A DNA stretch of 64,000 nt from assembly GCA_021324395.1 (NCBI GenBank), contig JAJPJG010000013.1, positions 1 to 64,000 of the forward strand, in the 5' to 3' direction. Numbering within the stretch: position 1 is the stretch's first letter; every line of letters starts with the position of its first letter. This document shows positions 52,526-62,811 of the stretch, in pieces. The position numbers were made by a program, and so were the translations under genes. The DNA is from Spartobacteria bacterium. GTDB taxonomy: Bacteria; Verrucomicrobiota; Verrucomicrobiia; Chthoniobacterales; Chthoniobacteraceae. The notes under the pieces were generated by a model. It was not told the DNA's origin and searched no databases. It saw nothing but the letters and a program-made list of their open reading frames with translations.

Positions 52526-53412
52526 GGCGCGCCCTGCGTTTCCTGCGTCACGTCTGCGCGGTAAAAATCGAATTTCCGCACGAACGTCCAGCCCGCTGCG
52601 AAATCGATCGAGAAGTTTTCGCGCGGCAACCAGTTCACGCCGGCGCCGGCGCGGATTTCGTAGTATTCGACCGGCGTTCCGCTCAGGCGTTTGCCCGCCT
52701 CGTCGCTGCGCGAATCGTTGCGGAAAGCACCGCCGGCGATTTCGCCGCCGCCCCAAATTTCCAAAGTATCAGACGCTTTATAAACAAGTTTTGGCTCGGG
52801 CAAATAAGCGCGCAAATCCCATTTCGAGTCGATGTGCCAAAGCACGCCCGCAAGCGGCAGCACCGGATATTCGCGCAGTAGTCCGACGGTCACGCCGCCG
52901 ATAAGATAGAATTTTCCCGGCACAAGCGGGTAGGCGAGCGCGAGGTTCGTCGGCATGTCGAATGCGCCGCGCGCGAAATCGTGCGCGAAGTAAACTCCGG
53001 GCCGGCTCTCGATGAAAAAGCCGCGCTCTCCTTCATCGGTGAAATACTCCAGCGCGATCAGCGCGGCGTCGGCATTGAGTGTGTTCGGCGCGAGTGAGCG
53101 GTTATCGCCGAAATCCCAGCGCGCGACATCAATGCCGAGGCGCAGATACCAATTGCCGGTCAGCCGCACGCGACGGCTCGCCTCGAATTCGTAGTTCCAC
53201 GTGTTCGTGTTGTTGTTGCCCTGTTGGTTCGGATCGTCGCCGCGATGATGTTTGAAGTCGCTCTGAAAAGTCTGCGTCACTTCCAGTCGCACGATGTTCA
53301 GCGGCACTTCGCGAACGCTCGGCTGGCTTTGCTTAAACTCGATCGCAGGGCCGGCGAAAAGTGATGTGGTAAAAAGCAACGCGGCGATTCCCAAGGGGCG
53401 CATCTTCATCAT
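52492..53412 (-). CDS. Predicted outer-membrane beta-barrel protein
   Basis: A 306-residue exported protein: signal peptide (MRPLGIAALLFTTSLFAGPA after a few Met) followed by alternating amphipathic strands (VRLTGNWYLRLGIDVARW, GFFIESRPGVYFAHDF, FYLIGGVTVGLL). It ends with aromatic FAF, as usual for barrel proteins recognised by BAM. It resembles DUF6268-type barrels, though that is not certain. Of three Met codons at the start the first (53412) is used. The gene overlaps the convergent membrane-protein gene by 34 bp. Confidence 0.75.
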   Translation of the reverse strand: MMKMRPLGIAALLFTTSLFAGPAIEFKQSQPSVREVPLNIVRLEVTQTFQSDFKHHRGDDPNQQGNNNTNTWNYEFEASRRVRLTGNWYLRLGIDVARWDFGDNRSLAPNTLNADAALIALEYFTDEGERGFFIESRPGVYFAHDFARGAFDMPTNLALAYPLVPGKFYLIGGVTVGLLREYPVLPLAGVLWHIDSKWDLRAYLPEPKLVYKASDTLEIWGGGEIAGGAFRNDSRSDEAGKRLSGTPVEYYEIRAGAGVNWLPRENFSIDFAAGWTFVRKFDFYRADVTQETQGAPYVKLAGDFAF

Positions 53413-53527
53413 GCGCGCGACGCTAATGAATACGTGCATCCTCGAAAAGCGAAATCCTGCCGCAGTTTAAACATTTCTTGCACCGCAGCGGTTGCCCTTC
53501 GCGCCGCGAAAACGTAGTAGTGACGCG

Positions 53528-55363
53528 ATGAACGTTTTTCTGCTCCAGGACGAACCGGCGACTCCGAAACAAATTCCGACCCGCGATCAAATTCCATCCA
53601 CCGACACGTGGGATCTCACACAGCTTTACGTAACGACGGAAAAATGGACGGAGGATTTGGCGCAGTTGCAAAGTGAGTATCCGAAAATCGCCGAATTCAA
53701 AAACCGCGTCGGCGAGTCGGCGCAAACGCTGCATGAATGCCTCGAGTTCGACAAACAGCTCGGCATTCGAATCGAGCGGCTCAATCACTACGCGAGCTTG
53801 AAGATTTCGGAGGACAGCTCGGATGCGGAAAATTTAAAACGCGATGGGCAATTGCAAAATCTACTGACGAAAATCGGCGAGGCGACTGCATTCATCACGC
53901 CGGAGATTCAGGCAATCGACGATGCGAAATTTGAAAAATTCCTCGCCGATCCGCTGCTCGCGGAGTGGAAAATCTCGCTGAAAAAAATCCGCCGTTTGCG
54001 TCCGCACACGCTGAGCGAGCGCGAGGAACGGCTGATGGCGCTTGGCGCAAGCGCGATGGGCGGACATCACGAGACATTCTCGCAACTTACGAATGTCGAT
54101 ATGAAATTCGGCGTCATTCGCGATGAGCGCGGCAACGAGCGGCCGCTTTCGCAGAGCTCGTTTTCGTCGTTTCTCGTCAAGCGCGATCCCGAGGTGCGCA
54201 AACGCGCATTTCATCAGTTCTACGCCGAGTTCAGGGACCACGAATACACGCTCGCCTCCGCGCTCGGGCACTCGGTTCGCGCCGATGTGTTTTACGCCCG
54301 AGCCAGAAATTATCCGTCCGCACGCGAGGCTGCGCTTTTCCGCGACGATATTCCGGTTGCCGTTTACGACAATCTCATCTCAACCGTCCGCGCGAATCTC
54401 GAGCCGCTCCATCGCTACTACGAATTACGCCGGCGTGTGCTCAAGCTCGACGAAATCCATCACTACGACACTTACGTCCCGATGGTCGGCGATGTCGAAA
54501 CGCACGTCACTTTCGACGAAGCGATCGAAAAAGTCCTCGCCGCGCTCACGCCGCTCGGTGACGAATACGTCCGCGTTTTAGGCGAAGGTTTGCGCACGCA
54601 GCGCTGGTGCGACCGTTACGAAAGCAAAGGTAAACGCAGCGGTGCATTTTCCTCCGGCAGCTACGGCAAGCCGCCATTCATCCTGATGAATTTCAAGGAG
54701 GACGTTTTTACCGATGTTTACACACTCGCGCACGAAGCGGGACACTCGATGCACACGTGGTTCGCGCAGCGCGAGCAGCTTTTCCAGGACTACGATTACC
54801 CGATCTTCCTCGCCGAAGTCGCGAGCACCTTCAACGAAGAACTGCTCACGCATCACCTGCTCGAGCACACGAGCGATCCGAAGATGCGCGCGTATTTAAT
54901 CAACCGCCAGATCGATGACATTCGCGGCACGGTTTACCGGCAGACGATGTTCGCCGAGTTTGAGAAAATCACACACGCACTGGAGGAGTCGGGCGAAGCG
55001 CTCACGCTCGACGTCTTCCGCGCCGATTACCGCAAGCTGCTCGATGCTTATTTCGGCGAAAACGTCGTCATTGATCGCGAACTCGAACTCGAATGCCTGC
55101 GTATCCCGCACTTTTACGGCGCGTTCTATGTTTATAAATACGCCACAGGCATGTCCGCCGCCGTGAGCCTCGCGAACAAGGTTCTCAACGGGAGCCAAAC
55201 CGACGTGGACGCCTATCTCGGCTTTCTAAAAAGTGGCGGCTCAAAATTTCCGCTGCCGACTTTGCAAGCCGCCGGCGTCGATATGTCGAGTCCCACGCCG
55301 ATCGAGCGGACGCTGGCGCTTTTTGCAGACCGGGTCGCAGAGCTGGAGACGCTCCTCGGCTGA
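53528..55363 (+). CDS. pepF: Oligoendopeptidase F (M3 metallopeptidase)
   Basis: Zinc peptidase of 611 residues degrading oligopeptides in the cytoplasm. The PepF N-domain ([21 protein letters not shown]) precedes the M3 catalytic domain with HEAGH at 402-406 and the downstream Glu ligand in [11 protein letters not shown]. The C-terminal [13 protein letters not shown] is typical of the clostridial/PepF group. The start at 53528 gives a normal N-terminus; a longer frame to 53492 adds only unconserved residues. It precedes metK on the same strand by 76 bp. Confidence 0.94.
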   Translation: MNVFLLQDEPATPKQIPTRDQIPSTDTWDLTQLYVTTEKWTEDLAQLQSEYPKIAEFKNRVGESAQTLHECLEFDKQLGIRIERLNHYASLKISEDSSDAENLKRDGQLQNLLTKIGEATAFITPEIQAIDDAKFEKFLADPLLAEWKISLKKIRRLRPHTLSEREERLMALGASAMGGHHETFSQLTNVDMKFGVIRDERGNERPLSQSSFSSFLVKRDPEVRKRAFHQFYAEFRDHEYTLASALGHSVRADVFYARARNYPSAREAALFRDDIPVAVYDNLISTVRANLEPLHRYYELRRRVLKLDEIHHYDTYVPMVGDVETHVTFDEAIEKVLAALTPLGDEYVRVLGEGLRTQRWCDRYESKGKRSGAFSSGSYGKPPFILMNFKEDVFTDVYTLAHEAGHSMHTWFAQREQLFQDYDYPIFLAEVASTFNEELLTHHLLEHTSDPKMRAYLINRQIDDIRGTVYRQTMFAEFEKITHALEESGEALTLDVFRADYRKLLDAYFGENVVIDRELELECLRIPHFYGAFYVYKYATGMSAAVSLANKVLNGSQTDVDAYLGFLKSGGSKFPLPTLQAAGVDMSSPTPIERTLALFADRVAELETLLG

Positions 55364-55383
55364 CACATCACCATATCATGATG

Positions 55384-55407
55384 CGTCAATGTATTTTTCC
55401 ATTGACG
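55384..55407 (+). promoter_or_regulatory. Stem-loop in the metK leader
   Basis: A perfect 8-bp inverted repeat, CGTCAATG (55384-55391) and CATTGACG (55400-55407), with the 8-nt loop TATTTTTC, sits in the 76-bp gap between pepF and metK, 32 bp before the metK ATG. It could terminate pepF transcripts or regulate metK. It does not match a SAM or SAH riboswitch consensus that I can recognise. Confidence 0.45.
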
Positions 55408-55439
55408 AACGGGGCGGCGTGCGGGATTGTTTCCGCCTC

Positions 55440-56612
55440 ATGCCAAGACGCTTCATTTTCTCCTCCGAATCGGTCGGTGAAGGCCATCCCGACAAAGTTT
55501 GCGACACGATTTCCGACGCTGTTTTAGACGCCTGTCTCACGCAGGATCCGAAGAGCCGCGTGGCGTGCGAGACGTATGCGAAGAGCAACATGGTCATCGT
55601 CGGTGGCGAGATCACGACGAAGGCGAAGCTCGATTATGTGCAGATCGTGCGCGATGCGGTGCGTGAGATCGGTTATGTGAATGACGACGACGTTTTTCAC
55701 GCCGACAAAATTTTTGTCACCAACATCATCACTGCGCAGTCGCCCGACATCGCGCAGGGCGTGGACGAATCCGCCGCCGAGGGGAAGACGCACGCCGAGC
55801 AGGGCGCGGGCGACCAGGGCTTGATGTTCGGCTACGCGTGCAACGAAACGCGCGAGTTGATGCCGGCGCCGATCATGTATGCGCACCGCTTGGGGCGCGC
55901 GTTGACGCGGATTCGCAAGAGCGGGCAGGTGCCGTGGTTGCGTCCCGACGCGAAGTCTCAGGTGTCGGTGATCTACGAAGGCTTCGACGTGGTCGGCATC
56001 TCGAATGTGGTTATTTCCACGCAGCACACGCCGGACGTGAAGCACAGCGAGATCAAAGATTTCCTCATCAGCGAAGTGATCCGCAAGGAACTGCCGGAAA
56101 GATTCCTCACAAAAGAAACCGAATTTTTGATCAACCCGACCGGACGTTTCGTCGTCGGCGGGCCGCAAGGCGACACCGGCCTGACCGGACGCAAAATCAT
56201 CGTCGATACCTACGGCGGCATGGGACGTCACGGCGGCGGCGCTTTTTCTGGAAAAGATCCGTCGAAAGTCGATCGCAGCGCGGCTTACATGGGACGCTGG
56301 GTTGCGAAAAATGTCGTCGCCGCGGGACTCGCAACGAGTTGCGAAGTGCAATTCGCTTATGCCATCGGACATCCCGATCCGGTAAGCGTGCACATCGACA
56401 CATTCGGCACGGCGAAAGTGGATGAAGAAAAGATCGAGCGCGCCGTGAAGGAAGTTTTCTCATTCAAACCGCGCCGCATTGTCGAGCAGCTCAATCTGCT
56501 CCGACCGATTTATTCGAAGACCACGAACTACGGCCATTTCGGAAAAGAAGATCCGGACATCACCTGGGAAAAAACCGACAAAGTAGAAGAACTCAAAGCC
56601 GCCGTTAAATAA
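55440..56612 (+). CDS. metK: S-adenosylmethionine synthetase
   Basis: Makes SAM from methionine and ATP. The 390-residue protein has [16 protein letters not shown] at the N-terminus, the [12 protein letters not shown] hexapeptide block, [19 protein letters not shown], and the full three-repeat MAT length. The start at 55440 puts the conserved N-terminus at residue 1; the open frame upstream (to 55233) overlaps pepF. It is followed 18 bp later by ahcY, so SAM synthesis and SAH removal are co-transcribed. Confidence 0.97.
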   Translation: MPRRFIFSSESVGEGHPDKVCDTISDAVLDACLTQDPKSRVACETYAKSNMVIVGGEITTKAKLDYVQIVRDAVREIGYVNDDDVFHADKIFVTNIITAQSPDIAQGVDESAAEGKTHAEQGAGDQGLMFGYACNETRELMPAPIMYAHRLGRALTRIRKSGQVPWLRPDAKSQVSVIYEGFDVVGISNVVISTQHTPDVKHSEIKDFLISEVIRKELPERFLTKETEFLINPTGRFVVGGPQGDTGLTGRKIIVDTYGGMGRHGGGAFSGKDPSKVDRSAAYMGRWVAKNVVAAGLATSCEVQFAYAIGHPDPVSVHIDTFGTAKVDEEKIERAVKEVFSFKPRRIVEQLNLLRPIYSKTTNYGHFGKEDPDITWEKTDKVEELKAAVK

Positions 56613-56630
56613 CCCCTGAAGCAAAATATC

Positions 56631-58061
56631 ATGAGCACCACGACCGCTACTAAAACAACCAACGACTACAAAGTTCGCGACATTTCACTCGCGGAGTTTG
56701 GCCGCAAGGAAATCGATATCGCCGAGCAGGAGATGCCCGGCTTGATGGCCATTCGCAAAAAATACGCGGCGGGCAAGCCGCTCGCGGGCGTGCGCGTGAC
56801 TGGCTCGCTGCACATGACGATTCAAACCGCGGTGCTCATCGAGACGCTCGTCGATCTCGGCGCCGATGTGCGCTGGGCTTCGTGCAACATTTTCTCGACG
56901 CAAGATCACGCGGCGGCCGCGATCGCGAAGGCCGGCGTGCCGGTGTTCGCGTGGAAAGGCGAGACGCTCGAGGAGTATTGGGAATGCACGTGGAAGGCGA
57001 TCGTGAACAACGAAGGCAAAGGCCCGCAGCTCGTCGTCGACGACGGCGGCGACGTGACGCTCTTCATTCATAAAGGTTACGAGCTCGAGGAAGGCGACAA
57101 GTGGGTCGATAGCGCATCCGGCTCGCACGAGGAAAAAGTCATTAAGGACATGCTGAAGAAAATCCACGCGGAAAATCCGTTCATATTCCACGAAATCGTG
57201 AAGGAATGGCGCGGCGTTTCCGAGGAGACCACGACCGGCGTGCATCGTCTTTACCAGATGCTCGAAAAGGGCAAGCTACTCGTGCCGGCGATCAATGTGA
57301 ACGACACGGCGACGAAATCGAAATTCGACAATCTTTACGGCTGCCGCCATTCACTCGTTGATGGCATCAACCGTGCGCTCGACGTGATGATCTCCGGCAA
57401 AGTCGCAGTCGTCTGCGGTTACGGCGATGTCGGCAAAGGCTGCGCGCAATCACTCAAAGGACAAGGCGCGCGCGTCATTGTCACCGAGATCGATCCGATC
57501 AACGCGCTGCAAGCCGCGATGGAAGGTTACGAAGTGACCACGGTCGAGGAGACGCTCGGACGCGGCGACATTTACGTCACCACCACTGGCAATGTGGACA
57601 TCATCACCTTCGACCACATGTCGAAGATGAAAAACCAGGCCGTCGTCTGCAACATCGGCCACTTCGATAACGAGATTCAGGTCGATCTTTTGAACAACGC
57701 AAAAGGCGTGAAGCGCACGAACATCAAGCCGCAGGTGGACAAATACACCTTCGCCGACGGCCACGAGATTTTCCTGCTCGCCGAAGGCCGCCTCGTGAAC
57801 CTCGGCTGCGCCACCGGCCATCCCAGCTTTGTGATGAGCAACTCGTTTTCAAACCAGACGCTCGCGCAGCTCGATCTCTGGGCAAACAAGGACAGCTACA
57901 AGCCCGGCGTTTATATTTTGCCGAAACAACTCGACGAAGAAGTCGCGCGACTGCACCTCGAAAAGATCGGTGTGAAGCTCACGAAGCTCTCGCAAAAACA
58001 AGCCGAGTATCTCGGCGTGCCGGTCGAGGGTCCTTACAAGCCGGCTCACTACCGCTACTAA
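56631..58061 (+). CDS. ahcY: S-adenosylhomocysteine hydrolase
   Basis: Hydrolyses S-adenosylhomocysteine, the product of SAM-dependent methylation, to adenosine and homocysteine. The 476-residue NAD enzyme shows [36 protein letters not shown]-like residues ([16 protein letters not shown]), the NAD loop [13 protein letters not shown] and the C-terminal [11 protein letters not shown]. It is in an operon with metK. A 10-bp-stem hairpin overlaps its stop codon. Confidence 0.97.
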   Translation: MSTTTATKTTNDYKVRDISLAEFGRKEIDIAEQEMPGLMAIRKKYAAGKPLAGVRVTGSLHMTIQTAVLIETLVDLGADVRWASCNIFSTQDHAAAAIAKAGVPVFAWKGETLEEYWECTWKAIVNNEGKGPQLVVDDGGDVTLFIHKGYELEEGDKWVDSASGSHEEKVIKDMLKKIHAENPFIFHEIVKEWRGVSEETTTGVHRLYQMLEKGKLLVPAINVNDTATKSKFDNLYGCRHSLVDGINRALDVMISGKVAVVCGYGDVGKGCAQSLKGQGARVIVTEIDPINALQAAMEGYEVTTVEETLGRGDIYVTTTGNVDIITFDHMSKMKNQAVVCNIGHFDNEIQVDLLNNAKGVKRTNIKPQVDKYTFADGHEIFLLAEGRLVNLGCATGHPSFVMSNSFSNQTLAQLDLWANKDSYKPGVYILPKQLDEEVARLHLEKIGVKLTKLSQKQAEYLGVPVEGPYKPAHYRY

Positions 58062-58071
58062 AGCGGTAGTG
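58047..58071 (+). terminator. Hairpin across the ahcY stop codon
   Basis: CACTACCGCT (58047-58056) and AGCGGTAGTG (58062-58071) form a perfect 10-bp stem with a 5-nt loop that contains the TAA stop of ahcY. No T-tract follows directly, so this is a terminator-like or mRNA-stabilising hairpin rather than a textbook intrinsic terminator. Its place between convergent ahcY and the small exported-protein gene fits transcript ending. Confidence 0.5.
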
Positions 58072-58095
58072 GCTCTAGTTAACTAACGCGTTTGG

Positions 58096-58443
58096 TTAGC
58101 GCGCGGCAGCGCTCGGGCTGGCCGAGGCTGCGCCCTGCGATTTCGCGTAGTTTTCCTTGCGCTCAATACTCTTCTCCAGGCGCTCGATCTCGCCATTCAC
58201 CGGGCTTTTGTAATTTTTGCCCTTTCCGCCACGCGGTGGATTATCGATCGATTTTTGGATGCGCTCCGCTTCGCGCTTGAGTTGGTCTGCATCGTTTTGC
58301 GTGAGCGCGCCTGAGGTGCTGTCCTTGTCAATGCGTTCCTGCAGCGCTTTGAGCCGGCCGCCTTCGCCAGCAGCCTTGTTGCCACCGGCAAAACATAATG
58401 AGCCAATTGTGAGAACGGTTAGAAAAACGAGGGATTTTTTCAT
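58096..58443 (-). CDS. Small exported charged protein, unknown
   Basis: A 115-residue protein with signal peptide (MKKSLVFLTVLTIGSLCFAGG). The mature region is charged and helical (GGRLKALQERIDKDSTSGALTQNDADQLKREAERIQKSI), with a possible coiled coil, and the tail is Ala/Ser-rich. No family is recognised. It is convergent with ahcY and 42 bp downstream of the PepSY-like gene on the same strand, so the two small exported proteins may share a transcript. Confidence 0.65.
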   Translation of the reverse strand: MKKSLVFLTVLTIGSLCFAGGNKAAGEGGRLKALQERIDKDSTSGALTQNDADQLKREAERIQKSIDNPPRGGKGKNYKSPVNGEIERLEKSIERKENYAKSQGAASASPSAAAR

Positions 58444-58485
58444 ATGTGGTTAAACATCTTCAGCAGGGGGAAAGTTTCGCGCAAA

Positions 58486-58941
58486 TCATTTTTCGAGCGT
58501 CTTGCCCTCGGCGGTCAGCTTGAGCTGATGCGATTTTCCGCCGGCCTTGACGCTGATCTCGAAAAATTTCGCAGCGCCTTTTTCGATTTCCTTGATGTGC
58601 GAGATGCTCGCGCCAGGGAACTGCTTTTCGACTGCGGCTTTGATGTTCGCGGGCGTTTCGCCGACCGAAATACGATGCTCGGTCTGGATCAATTTGCCTT
58701 CTTCCGAAATGACGATCGCCAGCTTTTTGCCGTCGCGCTCGAACTCCACTTCATGCGCGCGTTTGCCGTCTTCGAACGTGTCTTCGACCTCCTCGATTTT
58801 CGAGCTGCCGACCAGCTCGCGCGCGGTTTTCTGCACAGCCGGCGGCAAGCTTTCGAGATCGTCTTTCTCTGCAGAATGTGCGGGGGCAATCGCGAGAAAA
58901 GCTGCGGCAATGGCGATGGGAAAAATGGTGGGAATTTTCAT
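58486..58941 (-). CDS. Periplasmic PepSY-like domain protein
   Basis: A 151-residue protein with signal peptide (MKIPTIFPIAIAAAFLAIAPAHS). It has repeated beta-rich PepSY-like segments: EEVEDTFEDGKRAHEVEFERDGKKLAIVISEEGKLIQTE and AAVEKQFPGASISHIKEIEKGAAKFFEISVKAGGKSHQLKL. Such domains occur in periplasmic inhibitors or sensors. The ATG at 58941 begins the signal peptide; an ATG at 58974 (MKRLTFTFARP) is possible. Divergent from treY across 98 bp. Confidence 0.75.
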   Translation of the reverse strand: MKIPTIFPIAIAAAFLAIAPAHSAEKDDLESLPPAVQKTARELVGSSKIEEVEDTFEDGKRAHEVEFERDGKKLAIVISEEGKLIQTEHRISVGETPANIKAAVEKQFPGASISHIKEIEKGAAKFFEISVKAGGKSHQLKLTAEGKTLEK

Positions 58942-59039
58942 AGGTCTGGCAAAAGTAAAAGTCAGACGCTTCATGACAAGCCGCCGTTCACGCAAAATAC
59001 AGCTTTTCGGCGCCTTGGCTTCGATTTCGACGCGAGAAC

Positions 59040-61832
59040 ATGACGAAAATCCCGAACGCAACGTATCGGTTGCAATTCAACAAATCGTTTACGTTTCGTC
59101 AGGCGTGCGAAATCGTGCCGTATTTGCATGACCTCGGCATCAGCCACGTTTATGCGTCGCCCTATTTTCAGGCGAGTCCCGACAGCCCGCACGGCTACGA
59201 CATTTGCAATCACAACGAGCTGAACGCGGCGATCGGCTCGCGCAGTGATTATGAAGCATTCGTCGCGGCACTGCACGGCCACGGCATGGAGCAGATCGTC
59301 GATTTTGTGCCGAACCACATGGGCATCGCCGAGTCGCTCAACACCTGGTGGATGGATGTCCTGGAAAACGGCCCGAGCTCGGTTTACGCGCCGTTTTTCG
59401 ATATCGACTGGCATCCGCTCAAAGACGAGCTGGAGAACAAAGTCCTGCTTCCGATTCTCGGCGATCAATACGGGCGCGTGCTGGAAAAAGGCGAGCTGCG
59501 CGTGCGCTGCGAGCACGGCGCCTTCTTCCTGACGTATTATGAAACGAAGCTGCCGCTCACTCCGCGCAGCTACGGCGCCATCTTGAAAATTGCGCTGCAA
59601 AACCTGAGCGTGCATTACGCCGCGCAGGATTTTTACCTCGAGCTGCAAAGCATCATCACCGCGACCGAGCACCTGCCCGAGCGCACGGAAAGCGATCGCG
59701 AAAAAATCGAGGAGCGTTCGCGCGAAAAGGAAATCATCAAGCGCCGCCTCGAACGCTTGTGCAACGAATGCCCGCAAGTCGCCGAAGCCATCGCCCAGGC
59801 GCTGCACACCTTGCAGGGACATGCCGGCGAGCCGCGCAGCTTCGACACACTCGATGCTTTGCTCGACGCGCAATGCTACCGGCTCAGCTACTGGCGCGTC
59901 GCTTCGGAGGAAATCAATTACCGGCGCTTTTTCGACATCAATAATCTCGCGGCGATTCGCATGGAATTGCCCGAGGTCTTCGACGCGGCGCACCGGCTCG
60001 TTTTCGACCTGCTGAAAAGCGGCGCGGTCGCCGGGCTGCGCATCGACCACGTGGACGGCTTGTTAAACCCGCGCGAGTATCTCGAGCAGTTGCAGCAGCG
60101 CGCGTCGGAGCTCGTTCCCGGCGCGGAAAAGCCGCTCTCGCTTTATTTGCTCGTCGAGAAAATCCTCGTCGGAAACGAACGGCTGCGGCCCGACTGGCCG
60201 GTTCACGGCACGACCGGCTACGATTTCACGAACCAGGTCACCGCGATGCTCGTGGATCGTTCCGCGGAAAAATCGATCACCGACACGTATCACAAGTTCA
60301 TCGGCGAGCGGACGCGTTTCAGCGATCTCGTTTACCAGAAAAAACAGCTCACGATGCGGCTCTCGCTCGCCAGCGAAATCAACGTGCTCGGCCACATGCT
60401 TAACCGCCTCTCCGAGCGCAATCGCTGGTTCCGTGACTTCACGCTCAACGCGCTCACGACCGCCGTGCGCGAAGTCATCGCGTGCTTTCCCGTTTATCGC
60501 ACTTACCTCGAGCCCGGCCGCGAAGCGAGCGAGGACGACCGGCAGGTCATCACGCGCGCGGTCGCGATGGCGAAACGGCGCAACCCCGGCATCGAGTCAT
60601 CGGTCTTCGATTTTTTGCGCGAGATTTTGCTGATGAAATTTCCGGAAAACATCGACGACGCCACGCGCGAGGAGCACGTGCGCTTCGTCATGAAATTCCA
60701 GCAATGCACCGGGCCGATCATGGCAAAGGGGCTCGAGGACACCGCGTTTTACATCTACAACCGCCTCGTTGCGCTCAACGAAGTCGGCGGCGAGCCGCAG
60801 CACTTCGGCGCGACGCCGGAAACCTTGCACCGGCAAAACGCGGCGCGCCGGAACGACTTTCCGCACGCGTTGCTCGCGACCTCCACGCACGACACGAAAC
60901 GGAGCGAGGACGTCCGGGCGCGCATCGCGGCAATCTCGGAAATCCCGGAACTCTGGCGCCGCTCGCTTGTGCGCTGGCGTGCGCTCAACCACAAGCGCAA
61001 GCAGCACATCGACGGTGAATTTGCGCCCGATCCGAATGAAGAATATCTGCTTTACCAGACGCTGCTTGGCTCGTGGCCATTCGACGGGAATGCCGATGAA
61101 CACTACGTCGCGCGCATTCAGGACTACATGACGAAGGCGGTGAAGGAGGCGAAAATCAACAGCAGTTGGATCCAGCCGCACGAGGCATGGGACAGTGCGG
61201 TGCGCGAATTCATCGCGCGCATTCTGGATCGTTCGCGGCGCAATCGTTTCCTCGAAAGCTTCGAGCCGGTCGCGCGACAAATCGCGGAGCTCGGCGCGAT
61301 CAATTCGCTGTCGCAAACGCTCGTCAAACTCACTGCGCCGGGCGTGCCGGACACCTATCAGGGGAATGAAACGTGGGATTTATCTCTCGTTGACCCGGAC
61401 AATCGGCGCCCGGTCGATTACGAATTTCGCCGGCAGCAACTCGACGCCGTGAAAAACCACACGTCGCCCGGGGAGCTGCTTGAACACTGGCGCGACGGGC
61501 GGCTCAAGGTTTTCCTCACGCAGCGCGTGCTGGAATTTCGCCGCGCTAATTTCGCGCTGTTCGCGCATGGCGATTACGCGCCGATCGAAGTCAACGGCGA
61601 GTTCGCGGAGAGCATCTTCGCGTTTGCGCGCCGTCACGAAAACCGCACGCTCATCGTCATCGCGCCGCGCCTGACCGCGCGCGTCGGTTTTCCGCCGATT
61701 GGCGATGCGTGGCGCGACACCGCGCTCAATTACGAGGCCGGCGAGCTGCGCGATCTTTTCACCGGCCGCGACTGGACGCCGCAAATCGCCGATGCGCTCC
61801 GCGAGCTGCCGTTCGCGGTTTTCGCAAATTAG
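59040..61832 (+). CDS. treY: Malto-oligosyltrehalose synthase
   Basis: GH13-family enzyme that turns the reducing end of maltodextrins into a trehalosyl unit, first step of the TreY-TreZ route. The 930-residue product shows ATYRLQFNKSFTFRQA, SHVYASPYFQASPDSPHGYD, DFVPNHMGI, GLRIDHVDGLLNP with the nucleophile region, TSTHDTKRSEDVRARI and APGVPDTYQGNETWDLSLVDPDNRRPVDY. The length is typical or slightly long. treZ and treX are not adjacent, so trehalose genes are dispersed or the partner lies outside. An ArsR-methyltransferase gene follows by 47 bp. Confidence 0.96.
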   Translation: MTKIPNATYRLQFNKSFTFRQACEIVPYLHDLGISHVYASPYFQASPDSPHGYDICNHNELNAAIGSRSDYEAFVAALHGHGMEQIVDFVPNHMGIAESLNTWWMDVLENGPSSVYAPFFDIDWHPLKDELENKVLLPILGDQYGRVLEKGELRVRCEHGAFFLTYYETKLPLTPRSYGAILKIALQNLSVHYAAQDFYLELQSIITATEHLPERTESDREKIEERSREKEIIKRRLERLCNECPQVAEAIAQALHTLQGHAGEPRSFDTLDALLDAQCYRLSYWRVASEEINYRRFFDINNLAAIRMELPEVFDAAHRLVFDLLKSGAVAGLRIDHVDGLLNPREYLEQLQQRASELVPGAEKPLSLYLLVEKILVGNERLRPDWPVHGTTGYDFTNQVTAMLVDRSAEKSITDTYHKFIGERTRFSDLVYQKKQLTMRLSLASEINVLGHMLNRLSERNRWFRDFTLNALTTAVREVIACFPVYRTYLEPGREASEDDRQVITRAVAMAKRRNPGIESSVFDFLREILLMKFPENIDDATREEHVRFVMKFQQCTGPIMAKGLEDTAFYIYNRLVALNEVGGEPQHFGATPETLHRQNAARRNDFPHALLATSTHDTKRSEDVRARIAAISEIPELWRRSLVRWRALNHKRKQHIDGEFAPDPNEEYLLYQTLLGSWPFDGNADEHYVARIQDYMTKAVKEAKINSSWIQPHEAWDSAVREFIARILDRSRRNRFLESFEPVARQIAELGAINSLSQTLVKLTAPGVPDTYQGNETWDLSLVDPDNRRPVDYEFRRQQLDAVKNHTSPGELLEHWRDGRLKVFLTQRVLEFRRANFALFAHGDYAPIEVNGEFAESIFAFARRHENRTLIVIAPRLTARVGFPPIGDAWRDTALNYEAGELRDLFTGRDWTPQIADALRELPFAVFAN

Positions 61833-61879
61833 CGGCGCTTGACGCGACGCGCGCGACCGCCTGTGATGCCGGTTTCGCG

Positions 61880-62806
61880 ATGGCAGAGATCATTCAATCG
61901 TTGCGCCTTCTGGCCGATCCGACCCGGCTGCGGCTGCTTCTTTTGCTGCAACAGGAAGAGCTCTCCGTCGCCGAGATCCAGGAAATCCTCGGCATGGGCC
62001 AGTCGCGCATTTCCTCGCACCTCGCGCAGCTCAAGGCCGCGAAACTCGTGCAGGACCGCCGCGCCGGCAAGAACATCTACTACGCGTTGACCCGCGACAA
62101 TCCGCTGCTGGAACAAATCGCTGCGCTGGTGCAGGCGAGCGCGAAGGAGATTCCGGAGACCGCGCAGGACCGCACCGCGCTCAAATTGATTTTGAGCAAA
62201 CGCCAGGACAAGGCGCGCGAGTATTTCAACAAGCTCGCCGGCAAATTCGGACGCAGTTACTGCCCGGGGCGCACCTGGAAAGGCGTCGCGCATTTGCTGC
62301 TGACGCTCGTGGGCCCGATTACGGTCGCCGACCTCGGCGCGGGCGAGGGGACGTTGTCGCAGCTTTTGGCAAAACACGCGAAACGCGTCATCGCGATCGA
62401 CAACTCGGAAAAGATGGTCGAGTTCGGCTCCGGTCTCGCAAAAGAACACGGCTTCGAAAATCTCGAATACCGGCTCGGCGACATCGAGGAACCGCCGATC
62501 GCGCCGAACTCGGTCGACCTCGCCATCCTGAGCCAGGCGCTCCACCACGCAGCGAACCCCACGCGAGCCATCGCCGCCGCGCATCGCATTTTGAAACGCG
62601 GCGGACGCATCGCGATCCTCGACCTGCTTGCGCACAATTTCGAAAAAGCGCGCGAACTTTACGCCGACGCCTGGCTCGGCTTCAGCGAGGTGCAACTGCA
62701 CGAGATGCTGAAAGCCGCCGGCTTTGCCAAAATCGAGGTGGACGTGGTCGCCCGCGAGAGCGAGCCGCCGCACTTGCAGACGATCTTTGCGACAGCGGTG
62801 AAGTAA
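61880..62806 (+). CDS. ArsR-family regulator fused to SAM-dependent methyltransferase
   Basis: A 308-residue fusion. Residues 1-85 are an ArsR-type winged HTH (LADPTRLRLLLLLQQEELSVAEIQEILGMGQSRISSHLAQLKAAKLV). From about 130 there is a class I methyltransferase with motif I VADLGAGEGTLSQLL, VIAIDNSEKMVE and LSQALHHAANP. There are no ArsR metal cysteines in the HTH. Fusions of this type are found near methionine and SAM-cycle genes, and the related SahR class of ArsR regulators senses SAH. Since metK-ahcY lie 4 kb upstream, a SAM/SAH sensor role is plausible but inferred. The start at 61880 was chosen over an extended frame that overlaps treY. Confidence 0.88.
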   Translation: MAEIIQSLRLLADPTRLRLLLLLQQEELSVAEIQEILGMGQSRISSHLAQLKAAKLVQDRRAGKNIYYALTRDNPLLEQIAALVQASAKEIPETAQDRTALKLILSKRQDKAREYFNKLAGKFGRSYCPGRTWKGVAHLLLTLVGPITVADLGAGEGTLSQLLAKHAKRVIAIDNSEKMVEFGSGLAKEHGFENLEYRLGDIEEPPIAPNSVDLAILSQALHHAANPTRAIAAAHRILKRGGRIAILDLLAHNFEKARELYADAWLGFSEVQLHEMLKAAGFAKIEVDVVARESEPPHLQTIFATAVK

Positions 62807-62811
62807 GCGGC

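Noticed and set aside
55364-55439. SAM or SAH riboswitch before metK
   Set aside because: The gap is 76 bp with one simple hairpin; none of the conserved cores I know from SAM or SAH riboswitches can be seen.
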